Origin: Kribbella capetownensis
GTDB taxonomy: Bacteria > Actinomycetota > Actinomycetes > Propionibacteriales > Kribbellaceae
DNA length: 64,000 bases
NCBI RefSeq assembly: GCF_004331485.1
Contig: NZ_SJKD01000004.1
Location: forward strand, 496,001-560,000
Direction of reading: 5' to 3'
Every line of letters begins with the position of its first letter. The first letter of the stretch is position 1. Positions 18,217 through 26,716 of this stretch are shown piece after piece. Below the pieces are notes generated by a model, which saw nothing but the letters and a program-made list of their open reading frames with translations, was not told the origin of the DNA and ran no database searches. Both the position numbers and the translations under genes were made by a program.

Positions 18217-19704
18217 TCAGACTTGGGGGGTGGCTTCGATCCGGTGCGTGCTGATGGCGTTGGTGAACTCCGCGAAGTCCCGGTCGTTCTGCTCGGCGTA
18301 GCGCTCGGAGAAGTCGGTGATGGCCTTGTCGAAGGCATCGTCGTCGCCGAGATAGGCAGCGATGGACACCGCGTCACCCGATCGTGCGTGCGCACGGGCC
18401 AGGGTCCATCCGCAGGTTCGGGCGTAGAAGGCCATCGTCGCGGGCGCCATCAGTTCCACCAGCGCAGACCCCTTCATGTCGCGCAGTTGGCGCCAGTAGA
18501 AGTAGCGGTCCGCCTGCACTCCTTTGGACCAGCCGAGGAAGATGTCGCTGCTGGCCTGCATCAGTCGCTGGCCCTGGACCACCCGCTCGCCCGGTTGCCT
18601 GAAGGTGCTCTTGCGCAACGGTCCTTCGAGCACCGACGCGGTGGCTTCCTTGACCTGGAGGAACAGCGGGTCACCGCGGTCCCGGCCCTGCAGCAAGACG
18701 ATGAACGCCCGGGTTCCGACACTGCCGACGCCGACGACCTTCCGGGCCCAGTCGACGATCTCGAAGCGCTCGAGGAGTTGCCGGACGTCGGGCCGAAGGG
18801 TGGAACGGTAGTCGCGGAAGAGGTCGAAGACGACGTCCTCGAGCTCTCCGGGTTCGATGCCGTACGCATGGTGGAGCTCGCGCGCGGGGACGATCACCGG
18901 CGGGACACTGGCGATGCGATAGCGGCCGTCGACCTCTTCGCTGAGCTTGGTCAGCGCCTGATCGCTGGTGCGAGTGTGCGCCTTCTTCGCGTTCTTCTCG
19001 AACCGCTTGGTCGCCTCTTTCCGCTCCTTCGACGTCAGACCGGTCGTACCCTCCATCGCCTCGGCGCCCTTGCGCTTGTGCTTGCCTTTGCCCTTGCCGT
19101 CGGTGGCGGACAGGAAATCGGCGACCGACTGCTTGATCTCGTCCTCGGAGGTGTGGGCGTACCACACGTCGAGGGTTTTCATCGAGGCGAACTGGGCCAT
19201 CGTCTCCCGGTAGGTCGTGACCGCGTCCTTCGTGACGGCATGAGCGTCCGCCTTCGAGAAGCCGTTGTTGAAGGCGGCCACCATCAGACTCGCCGCCAGC
19301 CGTTTGACGTCGTACTCGAAGGGGCCCGGCAGCGTCTCGTCGAAGTCGTTGATGTCGAACACCAGGACCCGCTCCGGCGAGGCGAAGACGCCGAAGTTCG
19401 ACAGGTGCGCGTCCCCGCACAGCTGGACCGTGAGACCCGACGTCGGTGTCTCGGCGAGGTCCGCGGCCATGATCTTGGCAGCACCGCGGTAGAACGTGAA
19501 CGGCGATGCCATCATCCGGCCGTGCCGGACCGGGACCAGGTCGGCGTCGCGCCGGCGGTTCTGCTCCTCGATCAGCGCCACCGGGTCCGGCCGGTCCCCG
19601 GCGGGCTTCCACCCGGCGTGACTGTCCGGATTCGCTCGCTCGCGCGCTTCCAGACCGCGTGCGTTGCGCTCGTCCAGGGTCAGATGTACAACTTTCGTCG
19701 CCAT
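18217..19704 (-). CDS. DUF2252 protein (copy 1)
   Basis: 495 residues, soluble. DUF2252 hallmarks are present: RHGRMMASPFTFYRGAA near 63-79, CGDAHLSNFGVFASPERVLVFDINDFDET near 101-129 (a kinase-like HxxN and D arrangement resembling APH/HipA-type folds), and GWTLARAHARSGD near the C-terminus. The family is uncharacterised, but the HLSNFG and DINDFDE pair suggests a phosphotransferase-like ATP site (inference). A Lys-rich insertion (GKGKGKHKRKGAE) is present mid-protein and absent from copy 2 at 36399. It is the first gene of the five-gene operon; operator site 6 lies 76 bp upstream. Confidence 0.88.
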   Translation of the reverse strand: MATKVVHLTLDERNARGLEARERANPDSHAGWKPAGDRPDPVALIEEQNRRRDADLVPVRHGRMMASPFTFYRGAAKIMAADLAETPTSGLTVQLCGDAHLSNFGVFASPERVLVFDINDFDETLPGPFEYDVKRLAASLMVAAFNNGFSKADAHAVTKDAVTTYRETMAQFASMKTLDVWYAHTSEDEIKQSVADFLSATDGKGKGKHKRKGAEAMEGTTGLTSKERKEATKRFEKNAKKAHTRTSDQALTKLSEEVDGRYRIASVPPVIVPARELHHAYGIEPGELEDVVFDLFRDYRSTLRPDVRQLLERFEIVDWARKVVGVGSVGTRAFIVLLQGRDRGDPLFLQVKEATASVLEGPLRKSTFRQPGERVVQGQRLMQASSDIFLGWSKGVQADRYFYWRQLRDMKGSALVELMAPATMAFYARTCGWTLARAHARSGDAVSIAAYLGDDDAFDKAITDFSERYAEQNDRDFAEFTNAISTHRIEATPQV

Positions 19705-19779
19705 GATCGGCCGCCCTCCGGGTCCCGCCCTGCGATGGGCGTACGTCGCCGACGATTCAGCAGAACCCGGGCCGCCGCA

Positions 19780-19796
19780 TCACCCCTGAGGGAGGA
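19780..19796. promoter_or_regulatory. 17-bp inverted-repeat operator, site 6
   Basis: TCACCCCTGAGGGAGGA, one mismatch in the right half. It is 76 bp upstream of the DUF2252-SulP-ATPase-ppk2-SulP operon and 128 bp from the divergent kinase gene, so it may serve both. Confidence 0.7.
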
Positions 19797-19924
19797 TCAG
19801 GCCCGGTCCGCGGGCCTCACGATCATCCGGCGTGTGGGATGCCTGTCTGGGGCAGGCCGCCCAGGATGGGCATGGCGCCGGGGCCTCGGCGCCGGAGCGG
19901 AGATGCTGAGGGCGGGCCGATGGG

Positions 19925-21220
19925 GTGGAATTCGTGAGGCGGCGGATTGCGGCCGTTGTGGCGCTGTTGGTAGGGGCGGCGACGGCCGTACTTGCCGTCG
20001 TGGTCGCGGTGAGTGAGTTCCCGCGTGGGCTTGCAGTGCTGGCCTGTGTCGTGATCGCTGCTGTCGCGGCCTGGTACGGCGTGTTGCGGAGAGGGACCGC
20101 GCGCGTGCTGGGGCTGGCCTTGGCCGCGCTGGCGCTTGCCGGTGCGGTGGTCCTTGTTGTCGTCGGTGGGAGCTTCGGCGTCGATCTGATCGTCGTGGTG
20201 GGGCTCCTGGTCACGCTGGCAGCGACCCGAGCCGCCTTCACCTCCCATGTGGATCTGCCGCGCGTGCCGCCACCGCAGCATGCGGTGCTGTTCTTCAATC
20301 CGAAATCCGGTGGGGGCAAGGCAGAACGTTTCGCGGTCGCCAAGGAAGCGCGCGACCGCGGGATCGAGCCGATCGAGCTGAAGCTCGGGGACGACCTCGA
20401 AGCCCTGGTCCGCGACGCCGTCGCGCGCGGCGCCGACGGACTCGCGATGGCCGGCGGGGACGGATCGCAGGCGATCGTCGCCGCGATCGCCGCCGAAGTC
20501 TCGTTGCCCTATGCCTGTATCCCGGCCGGCACGCGCAACCACTTCGCGCTCGATCTCGGAGTCGACCGTGACGATGTGGTCGGTGCGCTGGACGCCTTCG
20601 TCAACGGCGGCGAAAGGCTCGTGGACCTCGCGGAGGTCAACGGCCGCGTGTTCGTCAACAACGTGTCGCTCGGCCTGTACGCCGAGGCGGTGCAGCGGAC
20701 CGGCTACCGCGCGGCCAAGATCCGGACCCTGCTCGACACCGTCCCGGACGCGCTCGGTGCCGGTGGCAGCGAACTCGACATGCGCTGGACCGGGCCGGGC
20801 GGCCATGCACACCGCGGGGGAGCGGCCGTGCTCGTGTCCAACAACCGTTACCGCCTCGGTCGTGCGGTCGGTTCCGGCACCCGCCCCCGCATCGACGACG
20901 GACTGCTCGGCATCACCGTCATGGGGGCGCCCGCGGATGCCGGTCAACGGCACCTCGAGCGTCCGTGGCGCGAGTGGTCGGCTCCGTCCTTCGAGGTCGA
21001 TGCCGATCGCCCGCTGCCGGCCGGCGTCGACGGCGAGGCGCTCGTCTTCGACGCACCGCTGCGGTTCCGGATCAGGCCAGGAGTACTCCGGGTACGCATT
21101 GCGCCGCAGCACCCGGGCTCATCGCCGTCCGCGCTTGCTCCCGAGGGTCTTCGCGACGGCCTGGCCGCGCTGGTGCACATCGCCCTCGGCTCGGATCGCA
21201 GAGCTGCAACGTCACCGTGA
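19925..21220 (+). CDS. Diacylglycerol/lipid kinase catalytic-domain protein with N-terminal membrane anchor
   Basis: 431 residues. Three hydrophobic segments cover about 7-30, 36-54 and 60-100. The DAGK catalytic domain follows: NPKSGGGKA at 125-133 (nucleotide loop), MAGGDGS at 175-181 and PAGTRNHFALD at 200-210, where many relatives have GT-x-NDFA. The family phosphorylates diacylglycerol or related lipids. GTG 19925 is used; GTG 19934 in the same frame is equally possible. The stop overlaps the next GTG (GTGA), linking it to a PAP2 phosphatase, so a lipid kinase and a lipid phosphatase are made together. Confidence 0.88.
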   Translation: MEFVRRRIAAVVALLVGAATAVLAVVVAVSEFPRGLAVLACVVIAAVAAWYGVLRRGTARVLGLALAALALAGAVVLVVVGGSFGVDLIVVVGLLVTLAATRAAFTSHVDLPRVPPPQHAVLFFNPKSGGGKAERFAVAKEARDRGIEPIELKLGDDLEALVRDAVARGADGLAMAGGDGSQAIVAAIAAEVSLPYACIPAGTRNHFALDLGVDRDDVVGALDAFVNGGERLVDLAEVNGRVFVNNVSLGLYAEAVQRTGYRAAKIRTLLDTVPDALGAGGSELDMRWTGPGGHAHRGGAAVLVSNNRYRLGRAVGSGTRPRIDDGLLGITVMGAPADAGQRHLERPWREWSAPSFEVDADRPLPAGVDGEALVFDAPLRFRIRPGVLRVRIAPQHPGSSPSALAPEGLRDGLAALVHIALGSDRRAATSP

Positions 21221-21801
21221 CCAGCTCACTGCGCCGGATCTCCGGCTACGATCGCGCCGCCTACCGAGCGGTGGCGCGGCTGTCGACGCCGGCCTTGGAC
21301 GAGCCGATCCGGCGAGTGTCCGATCTCGCCAACTTCTCCAAGCTGTGGTTCCTGGTGGCCGGTGCCCTTGCGCTGGCCGGCGGCCCGCGGGGCCGGCGCG
21401 CCGCATTGACGGGGCTCACTGCGATCGGGGCAACGTCCCTCGTGGTGAACCAGCCGCTCAAGAAGGTGGCGGGCGAACGCCTCCGGCCCGACCGCACCGG
21501 CCACGGCGTTCCCGTGGAGCGGTGGGTGCGGATGCCTTCCTCGGGATCCTTTCCGTCCGGACACTCCGCGTCTGCCGCTGCCTTCGCCGTTGCCGCCGGA
21601 GGCGTTGTGCCCGAACTCCGGCCGGCTCTGCGGCTGATGGCGTCGGTCATCGCGTTCTCCCGGGTGTACACGGGCGTGCACTATCCGAGCGACGTTCTGG
21701 TCGGGGTGACGGCGGGAGCGCTGTTCGGCCGGTTGACGGGGCGGTTGGTGCTCCGCCGCTGGCCACCATCGCAGCCGAAGGACAAGGAGCAGACGTCATG
21801 A
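21217..21801 (+). CDS. PAP2-family phosphatase (phosphatidate phosphatase-like)
   Basis: 194 residues. The three acid-phosphatase motifs are intact: KKVAGERLRP (82-91), PSGHS (113-117) and SRVYTGVHYPSD (148-159) with the catalytic His pair. Hydrophobic segments surround them. Enzymes of this type remove phosphate from phosphatidate, undecaprenyl-PP or similar lipids. The GTG start overlaps the kinase stop and its own stop overlaps the next gene's ATG, giving a tight three-gene unit. Confidence 0.9.
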   Translation: MTSSLRRISGYDRAAYRAVARLSTPALDEPIRRVSDLANFSKLWFLVAGALALAGGPRGRRAALTGLTAIGATSLVVNQPLKKVAGERLRPDRTGHGVPVERWVRMPSSGSFPSGHSASAAAFAVAAGGVVPELRPALRLMASVIAFSRVYTGVHYPSDVLVGVTAGALFGRLTGRLVLRRWPPSQPKDKEQTS

Positions 21802-22262
21802 CAGTTCAGCCCCAGCCCGCGCAAGGCGATGCGAACGTGCTGGCGGCCGGCCGGTTGTGGGCCGGAGGCGCGGCCACCGCAGTCGTCGCCGCGCTGATCG
21901 CTATTGTCGGCATCCTGCTCGCTCGCGGCGTCTTCGACGTACCGATCCTTGCACCCGAAGGCGAGGGCACCTGGGGAGACGCGGACACCGGCCGGTACGC
22001 GTTGTACTGCGCTCTCGCGGCGTTGATCGCGACCGGCCTGCTGCATCTGTTGCTGGTCTCCACGCCCCGGCCCCAGCAGTTCTTCAGCTGGATCATGGGA
22101 CTGGCGACAGTCGCGGCAGCGCTCGCCCCCTTCGCCACCAACGGATCGACGGAGTCGAAGGTCGCCACCGCGGTGATCAACCTCGCCGTCGGGATCGCCG
22201 TCACCACCCTGCTGAACGGAGCAGCGCGGGCAGCGAGGCGAGAAGCCCGCACCGGTCGGTAG
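21798..22262 (+). CDS. DUF6069-like four-helix membrane protein
   Basis: 154 residues with four hydrophobic segments (about 22-44, 65-85, 95-113 and 124-142) and the DUF6069-type sequence LIAIVGILLARGVFDVPIL with an extracellular loop rich in Gly/Asp (GEGTWGDADTGRY). The family is uncharacterised. It is the last gene of the kinase-phosphatase operon, with a 4-bp overlap, and converges with the gene at 22272. Confidence 0.7.
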   Translation: MTVQPQPAQGDANVLAAGRLWAGGAATAVVAALIAIVGILLARGVFDVPILAPEGEGTWGDADTGRYALYCALAALIATGLLHLLLVSTPRPQQFFSWIMGLATVAAALAPFATNGSTESKVATAVINLAVGIAVTTLLNGAARAARREARTGR

Positions 22263-22271
22263 ACGCTGACG

Positions 22272-22886
22272 TCAGAGTCTGCGCACGGCTGTCGCCTGCC
22301 GCCGCGGCCAGCGCGCGCGGCGGCTCTGGGCGCGGACCAGGAACTCGCCCAGCTGATAGTGCGGGTCGGACGAGGTGGCGAGCGACTCGGGTACGCCGAA
22401 GGTGACGTCGGAGATGGTGAGCCGCGAACCTCGACTCAGCGCGTCGTGATAGCCCACGAGCCGGCCGTCCACGCGAAGGTAGGTCTTGCCGCTGGTGTGC
22501 CAGTCGAATCTCAGTTCCGCGAAGTGCGTCCGGGGATTCGGCAGCTGGCCGATGTCGTGCCAGGTCCGGTGCAGCCGGACCCGGACCAGGGCCTGGGACG
22601 TGGTCAACGGTTCGAGACCGAGGGTGAACTCGTCACCGACGCGAAGGATCGGCAGCGACGTGGTGACGGTCGGACCTGGGTGTTTGATCCGCACCAGGCA
22701 GCTGACCCCGATGACCTCGAGCAGGGGAGCATCGAGGACATAGTGGAGGGTGCGGCCTGGTGCGATCAGCACGGTGCCTTCGGACGGGCTCAGCGCGAGC
22801 GAACTCGGCGACAGGGTGCCGGGCAGACCCTGGAAGGACCGGATGTTGTGATCCGGGAAGTCGTGCAGCAACACCGAGCGCCACAT
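22272..22886 (-). CDS. Beta-rich protein of unknown function
   Basis: 204 residues from ATG 22886 with GAGGAG six bases upstream. No signal peptide or membrane span. The sequence alternates short hydrophobic beta stretches (VLIAPGRTLHYVLDAP, SCLVRIKH, AELRFDWHTSGKTYLRVDGRLVGYH), which look like a concanavalin/LamG-type beta-sandwich, as also suspected at the C-terminus of the arylsulfatase. That is inferred from pattern only. It is cotranscribed with and 10 bp downstream of the AI-2E-type permease gene. Confidence 0.65.
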   Translation of the reverse strand: MWRSVLLHDFPDHNIRSFQGLPGTLSPSSLALSPSEGTVLIAPGRTLHYVLDAPLLEVIGVSCLVRIKHPGPTVTTSLPILRVGDEFTLGLEPLTTSQALVRVRLHRTWHDIGQLPNPRTHFAELRFDWHTSGKTYLRVDGRLVGYHDALSRGSRLTISDVTFGVPESLATSSDPHYQLGEFLVRAQSRRARWPRRQATAVRRL

Positions 22887-22896
22887 CGCGATCTCC

Positions 22897-24057
22897 TCAA
22901 CCGACCGGCTCGGCGGCGACGTCGCCCGGGGGGAGCTCCGCGGGTTCCGCCGGCGGGGCGTCGCCTGGGAGCTGGTCGCCGGAGATGAGGCCGCTGAGCC
23001 AGCGGGTGGAGGGGTCGGCGTCGAGGAGCAGGGCCTTGACCAGCAGCGACAGCGGAATGGCCAGTACGGCGCCCAGCGGACCGAGGAGCCAGGCCCAGAA
23101 GACCAGGGACAGGAAGGTCAGAGTCGTGGACAGCCCGACCGCGTCGCCGACGACCTTCGGCTGGATCAGCGACTGGATGATGAAGTTGATGACGCTGTAG
23201 GCCACGATCACCCACACCAGGGTCGCCCACCCGTGGTCGAGGAGTGCGAGCAGCGCGGGCGGGATCACCCCGATGAAGAACCCGATGTTCGGGATGTAGT
23301 TGGTGATCAGGGCGAGCAGCCCCCACAGCCACGGCAGCGGGATGTCCAGCAGGTACAGCACTCCGACGTCGAACAATGCCACGATCACACCGAAGATGGT
23401 GGAGACGATCAGGTAGCGCGTCGTACTCCACGCGAAGCCGGTCAGGGCGGAGGTGACGTCCGGCCTGGCCCGTGCCGCAGCGCGCAGACGGTCCGGGAAA
23501 TGAACGGCGTCGATGCCCATGAAGAACAGGACGGCGACGATGAAGGCGAGGTCTCCGAAGACCCCGAGGAGTCCGCCCAGCCAGCTTTGCAGAAGGTCGA
23601 ACAACCTTCCGATGTCGAATTTCTGTAAGGCGGCCTCGAGTTGCGCCTGGCCGATGCCATGGTCGGCCAGCCAGCCGCGGGTATCCGCGACCAGTTCGGC
23701 GAACTTGTCCTGATAGGCGGGCAGCAGGCCGGCCAGCTTGGCCAGCGACAAGGCCAGCGCCGCCGCGACTCCCAGCAAGAAGGCGTTCACGACCACGAGC
23801 GCGATCAGCGCGGCGAGCCATCCCTTCATGCCGCGCCTGACCAGCAGCCGGCGCAGCGGACTCACCGCGATCGTGAGGACGAGCGCGAGAAAGGCCGGAC
23901 CGATGATGTCGGCGAAGCTGCGCACCCCGGCCGCGGTCAGGACTGCGGCTCCGGTGCCGAGCAGGACTACGACCCCGCGTGGCAGGTCCACTGGGGCAGG
24001 TGATGCTTCGGCTGCCGGAACCCGGCCGTCGGGGGAGTCCGTCGAGCCTGCGGACAT
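22897..24057 (-). CDS. AI-2E/UPF0118-family permease
   Basis: 386 residues from ATG 24057, where GGAAGG lies eight bases upstream; a longer in-frame ATG at 24144 would run through an operator site and is rejected. Seven to eight hydrophobic segments are visible, with the family signature ALITNYIPNIGFFIGVIPPALLALL near residues 255-280 and the preceding long soluble loop. Members export small signals or act as Na+/H+ antiporters; substrate unknown here. It is the first gene of a two-gene operon. Operator site 7 is 67 bp upstream. Confidence 0.88.
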   Translation of the reverse strand: MSAGSTDSPDGRVPAAEASPAPVDLPRGVVVLLGTGAAVLTAAGVRSFADIIGPAFLALVLTIAVSPLRRLLVRRGMKGWLAALIALVVVNAFLLGVAAALALSLAKLAGLLPAYQDKFAELVADTRGWLADHGIGQAQLEAALQKFDIGRLFDLLQSWLGGLLGVFGDLAFIVAVLFFMGIDAVHFPDRLRAAARARPDVTSALTGFAWSTTRYLIVSTIFGVIVALFDVGVLYLLDIPLPWLWGLLALITNYIPNIGFFIGVIPPALLALLDHGWATLVWVIVAYSVINFIIQSLIQPKVVGDAVGLSTTLTFLSLVFWAWLLGPLGAVLAIPLSLLVKALLLDADPSTRWLSGLISGDQLPGDAPPAEPAELPPGDVAAEPVG

Positions 24058-24123
24058 CGTCGCAACCTTCCTTTCCCCGGCCCACCTGGGCTTCGAAGAT
24101 CGCTCAGATCGCCCTGGCCAGCA

Positions 24124-24140
24124 TCCCCCACCCCGGATGA
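24124..24140. promoter_or_regulatory. 17-bp inverted-repeat operator, site 7
   Basis: TCCCCCACCCCGGATGA, one mismatch in the left half. It is 67 bp upstream of the AI-2E permease ATG. The divergent region also holds site 8 facing the other operon. Confidence 0.65.
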
Positions 24141-24162
24141 TCATTCGCCGACTGCCGGTACG

Positions 24163-24179
24163 TCGTCCGCCAAGGGTGA
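24163..24179. promoter_or_regulatory. 17-bp inverted-repeat operator, site 8
   Basis: TCGTCCGCCAAGGGTGA, one mismatch in the left half. It is 77 bp upstream of the rightward DUF7144-phosphodiesterase-PLD operon. A possible -10 box TACTGT lies at 24203-24208. Confidence 0.65.
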
Positions 24180-24256
24180 CGCGCCACCGGCCGGTGCGGT
24201 CCTACTGTCGACGCGCTCGACGTCCGTCGAGGACCGAGCAGGAGGGGTGGACACAC

Positions 24257-24667
24257 ATGACCGACGACCGTTCTGTCGAGTCGCAGGCCGACTCGGGCTG
24301 GGCGATGACCGGAGTCGCCTTCGCCGCCGCGATGCTGCTGCTGATCGGTGCCTTCCACGTGATCGCCGGCTTCGCCGCGATCCTGAACGACGAGTACCTC
24401 GTCCGGGTCAGGGGCTACGCCTTCGATCTGGACATCACCGCCTGGGGCTGGATCCATCTGATCCTGGGCCTGGCGCTGGTCGTGACCGCTTTCGGCCTGT
24501 TCTCCCGAGCGCGCTGGGCGGGTGTGGTCGCACTCTTCCTGGTGGTGCTGAGCGCGATCGACAACTTCTTCTTCATTCCCTATCAGCCGTTCTGGGCGCT
24601 ACTGCTGATCGCCCTCGACGTATGGGTGATCTGGGCGCTGACGCGTCCGCGCGCGCTCCGTTCGTGA
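24257..24667 (+). CDS. DUF7144-family four-helix membrane protein (copy 3)
   Basis: 136 residues from ATG 24257 behind AGGAGGGG. Four spans are visible, with family motifs FHVIAGFAAILNDEYL, ITAWGWIHLILGLALV, RARWAGVVALFLVVLSAIDNFFF and YQPFWALLLIALDVWVIWAL. It is closest to copy 2 (3403-3846), sharing TAWGWIHL and FIPY-x-PFWAL. It is the first gene of a three-gene operon with a membrane-anchored phosphodiesterase (12 bp gap) and a phospholipase D. Confidence 0.85.
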   Translation: MTDDRSVESQADSGWAMTGVAFAAAMLLLIGAFHVIAGFAAILNDEYLVRVRGYAFDLDITAWGWIHLILGLALVVTAFGLFSRARWAGVVALFLVVLSAIDNFFFIPYQPFWALLLIALDVWVIWALTRPRALRS

Positions 24668-24679
24668 CGGCGGCCAACC

Positions 24680-26707
24680 GTGTCCACGCCGCTGGTCCGC
24701 ACCGGCGATCTCGGCCGGATCGTTGCCACCTTCGTCAGCTCGGTCCTGGCCCTCGCGATCGCGGATGCCGTGCTGTCCGGCCTCCACTTCGCGTCGTTCC
24801 CGCAGTTGCTGGCCGCGGCCGCAGCGACGTTCCTGGTCGGTGCGTTGGTACGCCCGCTGCTCGTGGCCGCGAGTGCCGCGGTCGGATGGTTGGCGGTACT
24901 GCTGCTGGCGGTGCTCGGGCAGGCAGCCATCCTGGCGTTGGCGCTCACGCTGATCCCGGGGGTCGAGGCGACCTCGTTCTGGGTCGTGCTCGCGGCGGCG
25001 TGGATCGCGGCGGCCGCGGCGACGATCGTCGCGTGGCTCTGCACCTCCGGTACGCCGGAAGCGTTCACGGCGGTCCTCGTCCGCCGGACCAAGCGGCGGC
25101 GGACAGCGGTCGAAGATCCCGATGCTCCTGGCGTCATCTTCGTACAGCTCGACGGCGTACCCTTCCCGGTCCTGCGTTGGCAGCTGATGGCCGCCACGCT
25201 GCCCACGATGGGGCGTTGGACCCGCGAGGGCGGCTATCGGCTGGTGGAGTGGACCCCGGTGCTGCCACCCACCACGCCGGCCAGTCAGTTGGGGATCCTG
25301 CACGGCCGCATCGACGGCGTACCCGCCTTCCGTTGGTACGACCGGGCCCTGGGGCGCGTGCTGGTGAGCAACCGGGCCGCTGACGCGGCCGAGATCGAGC
25401 GCCGGGCGACCGACGGTCGCGGTCTGCTGGCCGATGGCGGCGTGAGTATCTCCAACCTCTTCAGCGGCGACGCCGAGCGGTCGGTGCTGACGATGAGCAA
25501 GATCGAACTCAAGCGCGGTTCGGTCGACACGCGTCGCCGCGCTGCCTGGTATCTGGCCCGGCCGGACGGCTTCGCCGGCAGCCTGTTCGGGGCGATCGCG
25601 GAGATCGCCCGCGAGAGGTTCGAGTCGCGTCGCCAACGCCGCCGCGATGTTCTTCCGAGGGGACACCGTGGCTGGCTGTTCGCCGGCATGCGGGCGGTGA
25701 CGAACGTCGTACTGCGAGACCTGAACACCGCACTGGTGGCCGAGGAGATGATTCACGGCACCCGGGTCGTCTACGTCGACTATGTCGACTACGACGAGGT
25801 GGCCCATCACGCCGGCTCCTTGCGACCGGAGTCGCTGGGCACCCTGGATCGGCTCGATCATGTGCTGGCGTGCTTGGAGGCCGTGGCCGCGGAAGCGCCG
25901 CGGCCGTACCGGCTGGTCATCCTGTCGGACCACGGGCAGTCCCAAGGAGCGATCTTCGCCGATCGGTACGGGATCGACCTGGCGGCGGTCTGCTCGCAGC
26001 TGACCGCGGCGCAGGTCGAAGCCGTCGAGCAGTCGGTCGAAGGCTGGGGTCGCCTGAACGGCCTCCTGGCCGATCTGGCCGGCGGCGCCTCCGGAACGCG
26101 ACGGGTTGCCCACGATGCCGCGGTCCGGGTGCAGAACCGCTCTGCACCGCCGACGGTCACCACCAGTTCGGAGCTGGTCGTCCTCGGGTCGGGCAACCTC
26201 GGCCTGGTGTACGCCGCTGAGGAGCACCGGCTGACGATGGAGGACATCACCGATCGCTGGCCGGCCCTGATCCCCGGGCTGGTGAACCACGACGGGATCG
26301 GCTTCGTCGCGGTGATGAGCACCGAGCATGGACCGCTGGTGCTCGGACCGTCGGGTGTCCACCGGCTGTCCGACGCCAAGGTGACAGGCGATGACCCGTT
26401 GGCGCCGTTCGGTCCGTACGCCACGGCCGACCTGCTGAGAGCCGTATCGATGCCCGAGGCACCTGACCTGTATGTCAACAGCTCTGTCGACCCCGACACC
26501 GGCGAGGTCTCGGCGTTCGAGGGGCTGGTCGGTAGTCACGGTGGACTCGGCGGGTGGCAGGGACGGGCGATGCTGCTCGCTCCGCCCGACCTGGTGATCC
26601 CGGACCAGCCGATCCGGGGCGCGGACGGGCTCCACCGTGTGCTGGTCGCGTACCTCGAACAGCTCGGGCAGCGCACCGGCGTCTCCCGCGACACCGCGGA
26701 CGTGTGA
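24680..26707 (+). CDS. Membrane-anchored alkaline-phosphatase-superfamily phosphodiesterase
   Basis: 675 residues. The first 125 form four hydrophobic segments like a phage-holin family domain. The rest is an alkaline phosphatase-superfamily (type I phosphodiesterase/nucleotide pyrophosphatase-like) domain: VQLDGVPFP (metal Asp158), PPTTPAS with the nucleophilic Thr at about 198-199, VDYVDYDEVAHHAG in the middle, SDHGQSQG, and GSHGGLGG near the C-terminus. It probably hydrolyses a phosphodiester at the membrane, for example in lipids or wall polymers (inference). GTG 24680 is the likely start. It is followed after 9 bp by a phospholipase D gene. Confidence 0.82.
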   Translation: MSTPLVRTGDLGRIVATFVSSVLALAIADAVLSGLHFASFPQLLAAAAATFLVGALVRPLLVAASAAVGWLAVLLLAVLGQAAILALALTLIPGVEATSFWVVLAAAWIAAAAATIVAWLCTSGTPEAFTAVLVRRTKRRRTAVEDPDAPGVIFVQLDGVPFPVLRWQLMAATLPTMGRWTREGGYRLVEWTPVLPPTTPASQLGILHGRIDGVPAFRWYDRALGRVLVSNRAADAAEIERRATDGRGLLADGGVSISNLFSGDAERSVLTMSKIELKRGSVDTRRRAAWYLARPDGFAGSLFGAIAEIARERFESRRQRRRDVLPRGHRGWLFAGMRAVTNVVLRDLNTALVAEEMIHGTRVVYVDYVDYDEVAHHAGSLRPESLGTLDRLDHVLACLEAVAAEAPRPYRLVILSDHGQSQGAIFADRYGIDLAAVCSQLTAAQVEAVEQSVEGWGRLNGLLADLAGGASGTRRVAHDAAVRVQNRSAPPTVTTSSELVVLGSGNLGLVYAAEEHRLTMEDITDRWPALIPGLVNHDGIGFVAVMSTEHGPLVLGPSGVHRLSDAKVTGDDPLAPFGPYATADLLRAVSMPEAPDLYVNSSVDPDTGEVSAFEGLVGSHGGLGGWQGRAMLLAPPDLVIPDQPIRGADGLHRVLVAYLEQLGQRTGVSRDTADV

Positions 26708-26716
26708 GGGGGCGTG

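Noticed and set aside
19823-19841. Possible additional operator TCATCC...GGGATG
   Set aside because: The half-sites are separated by seven bases instead of five and the right half lacks the final A, so it does not fit the motif.
22897-24144. Longer N-terminus for the AI-2E permease from ATG 24144
   Set aside because: It lacks a Shine-Dalgarno and would translate through an operator copy. ATG 24057 has GGAAGG at good distance.
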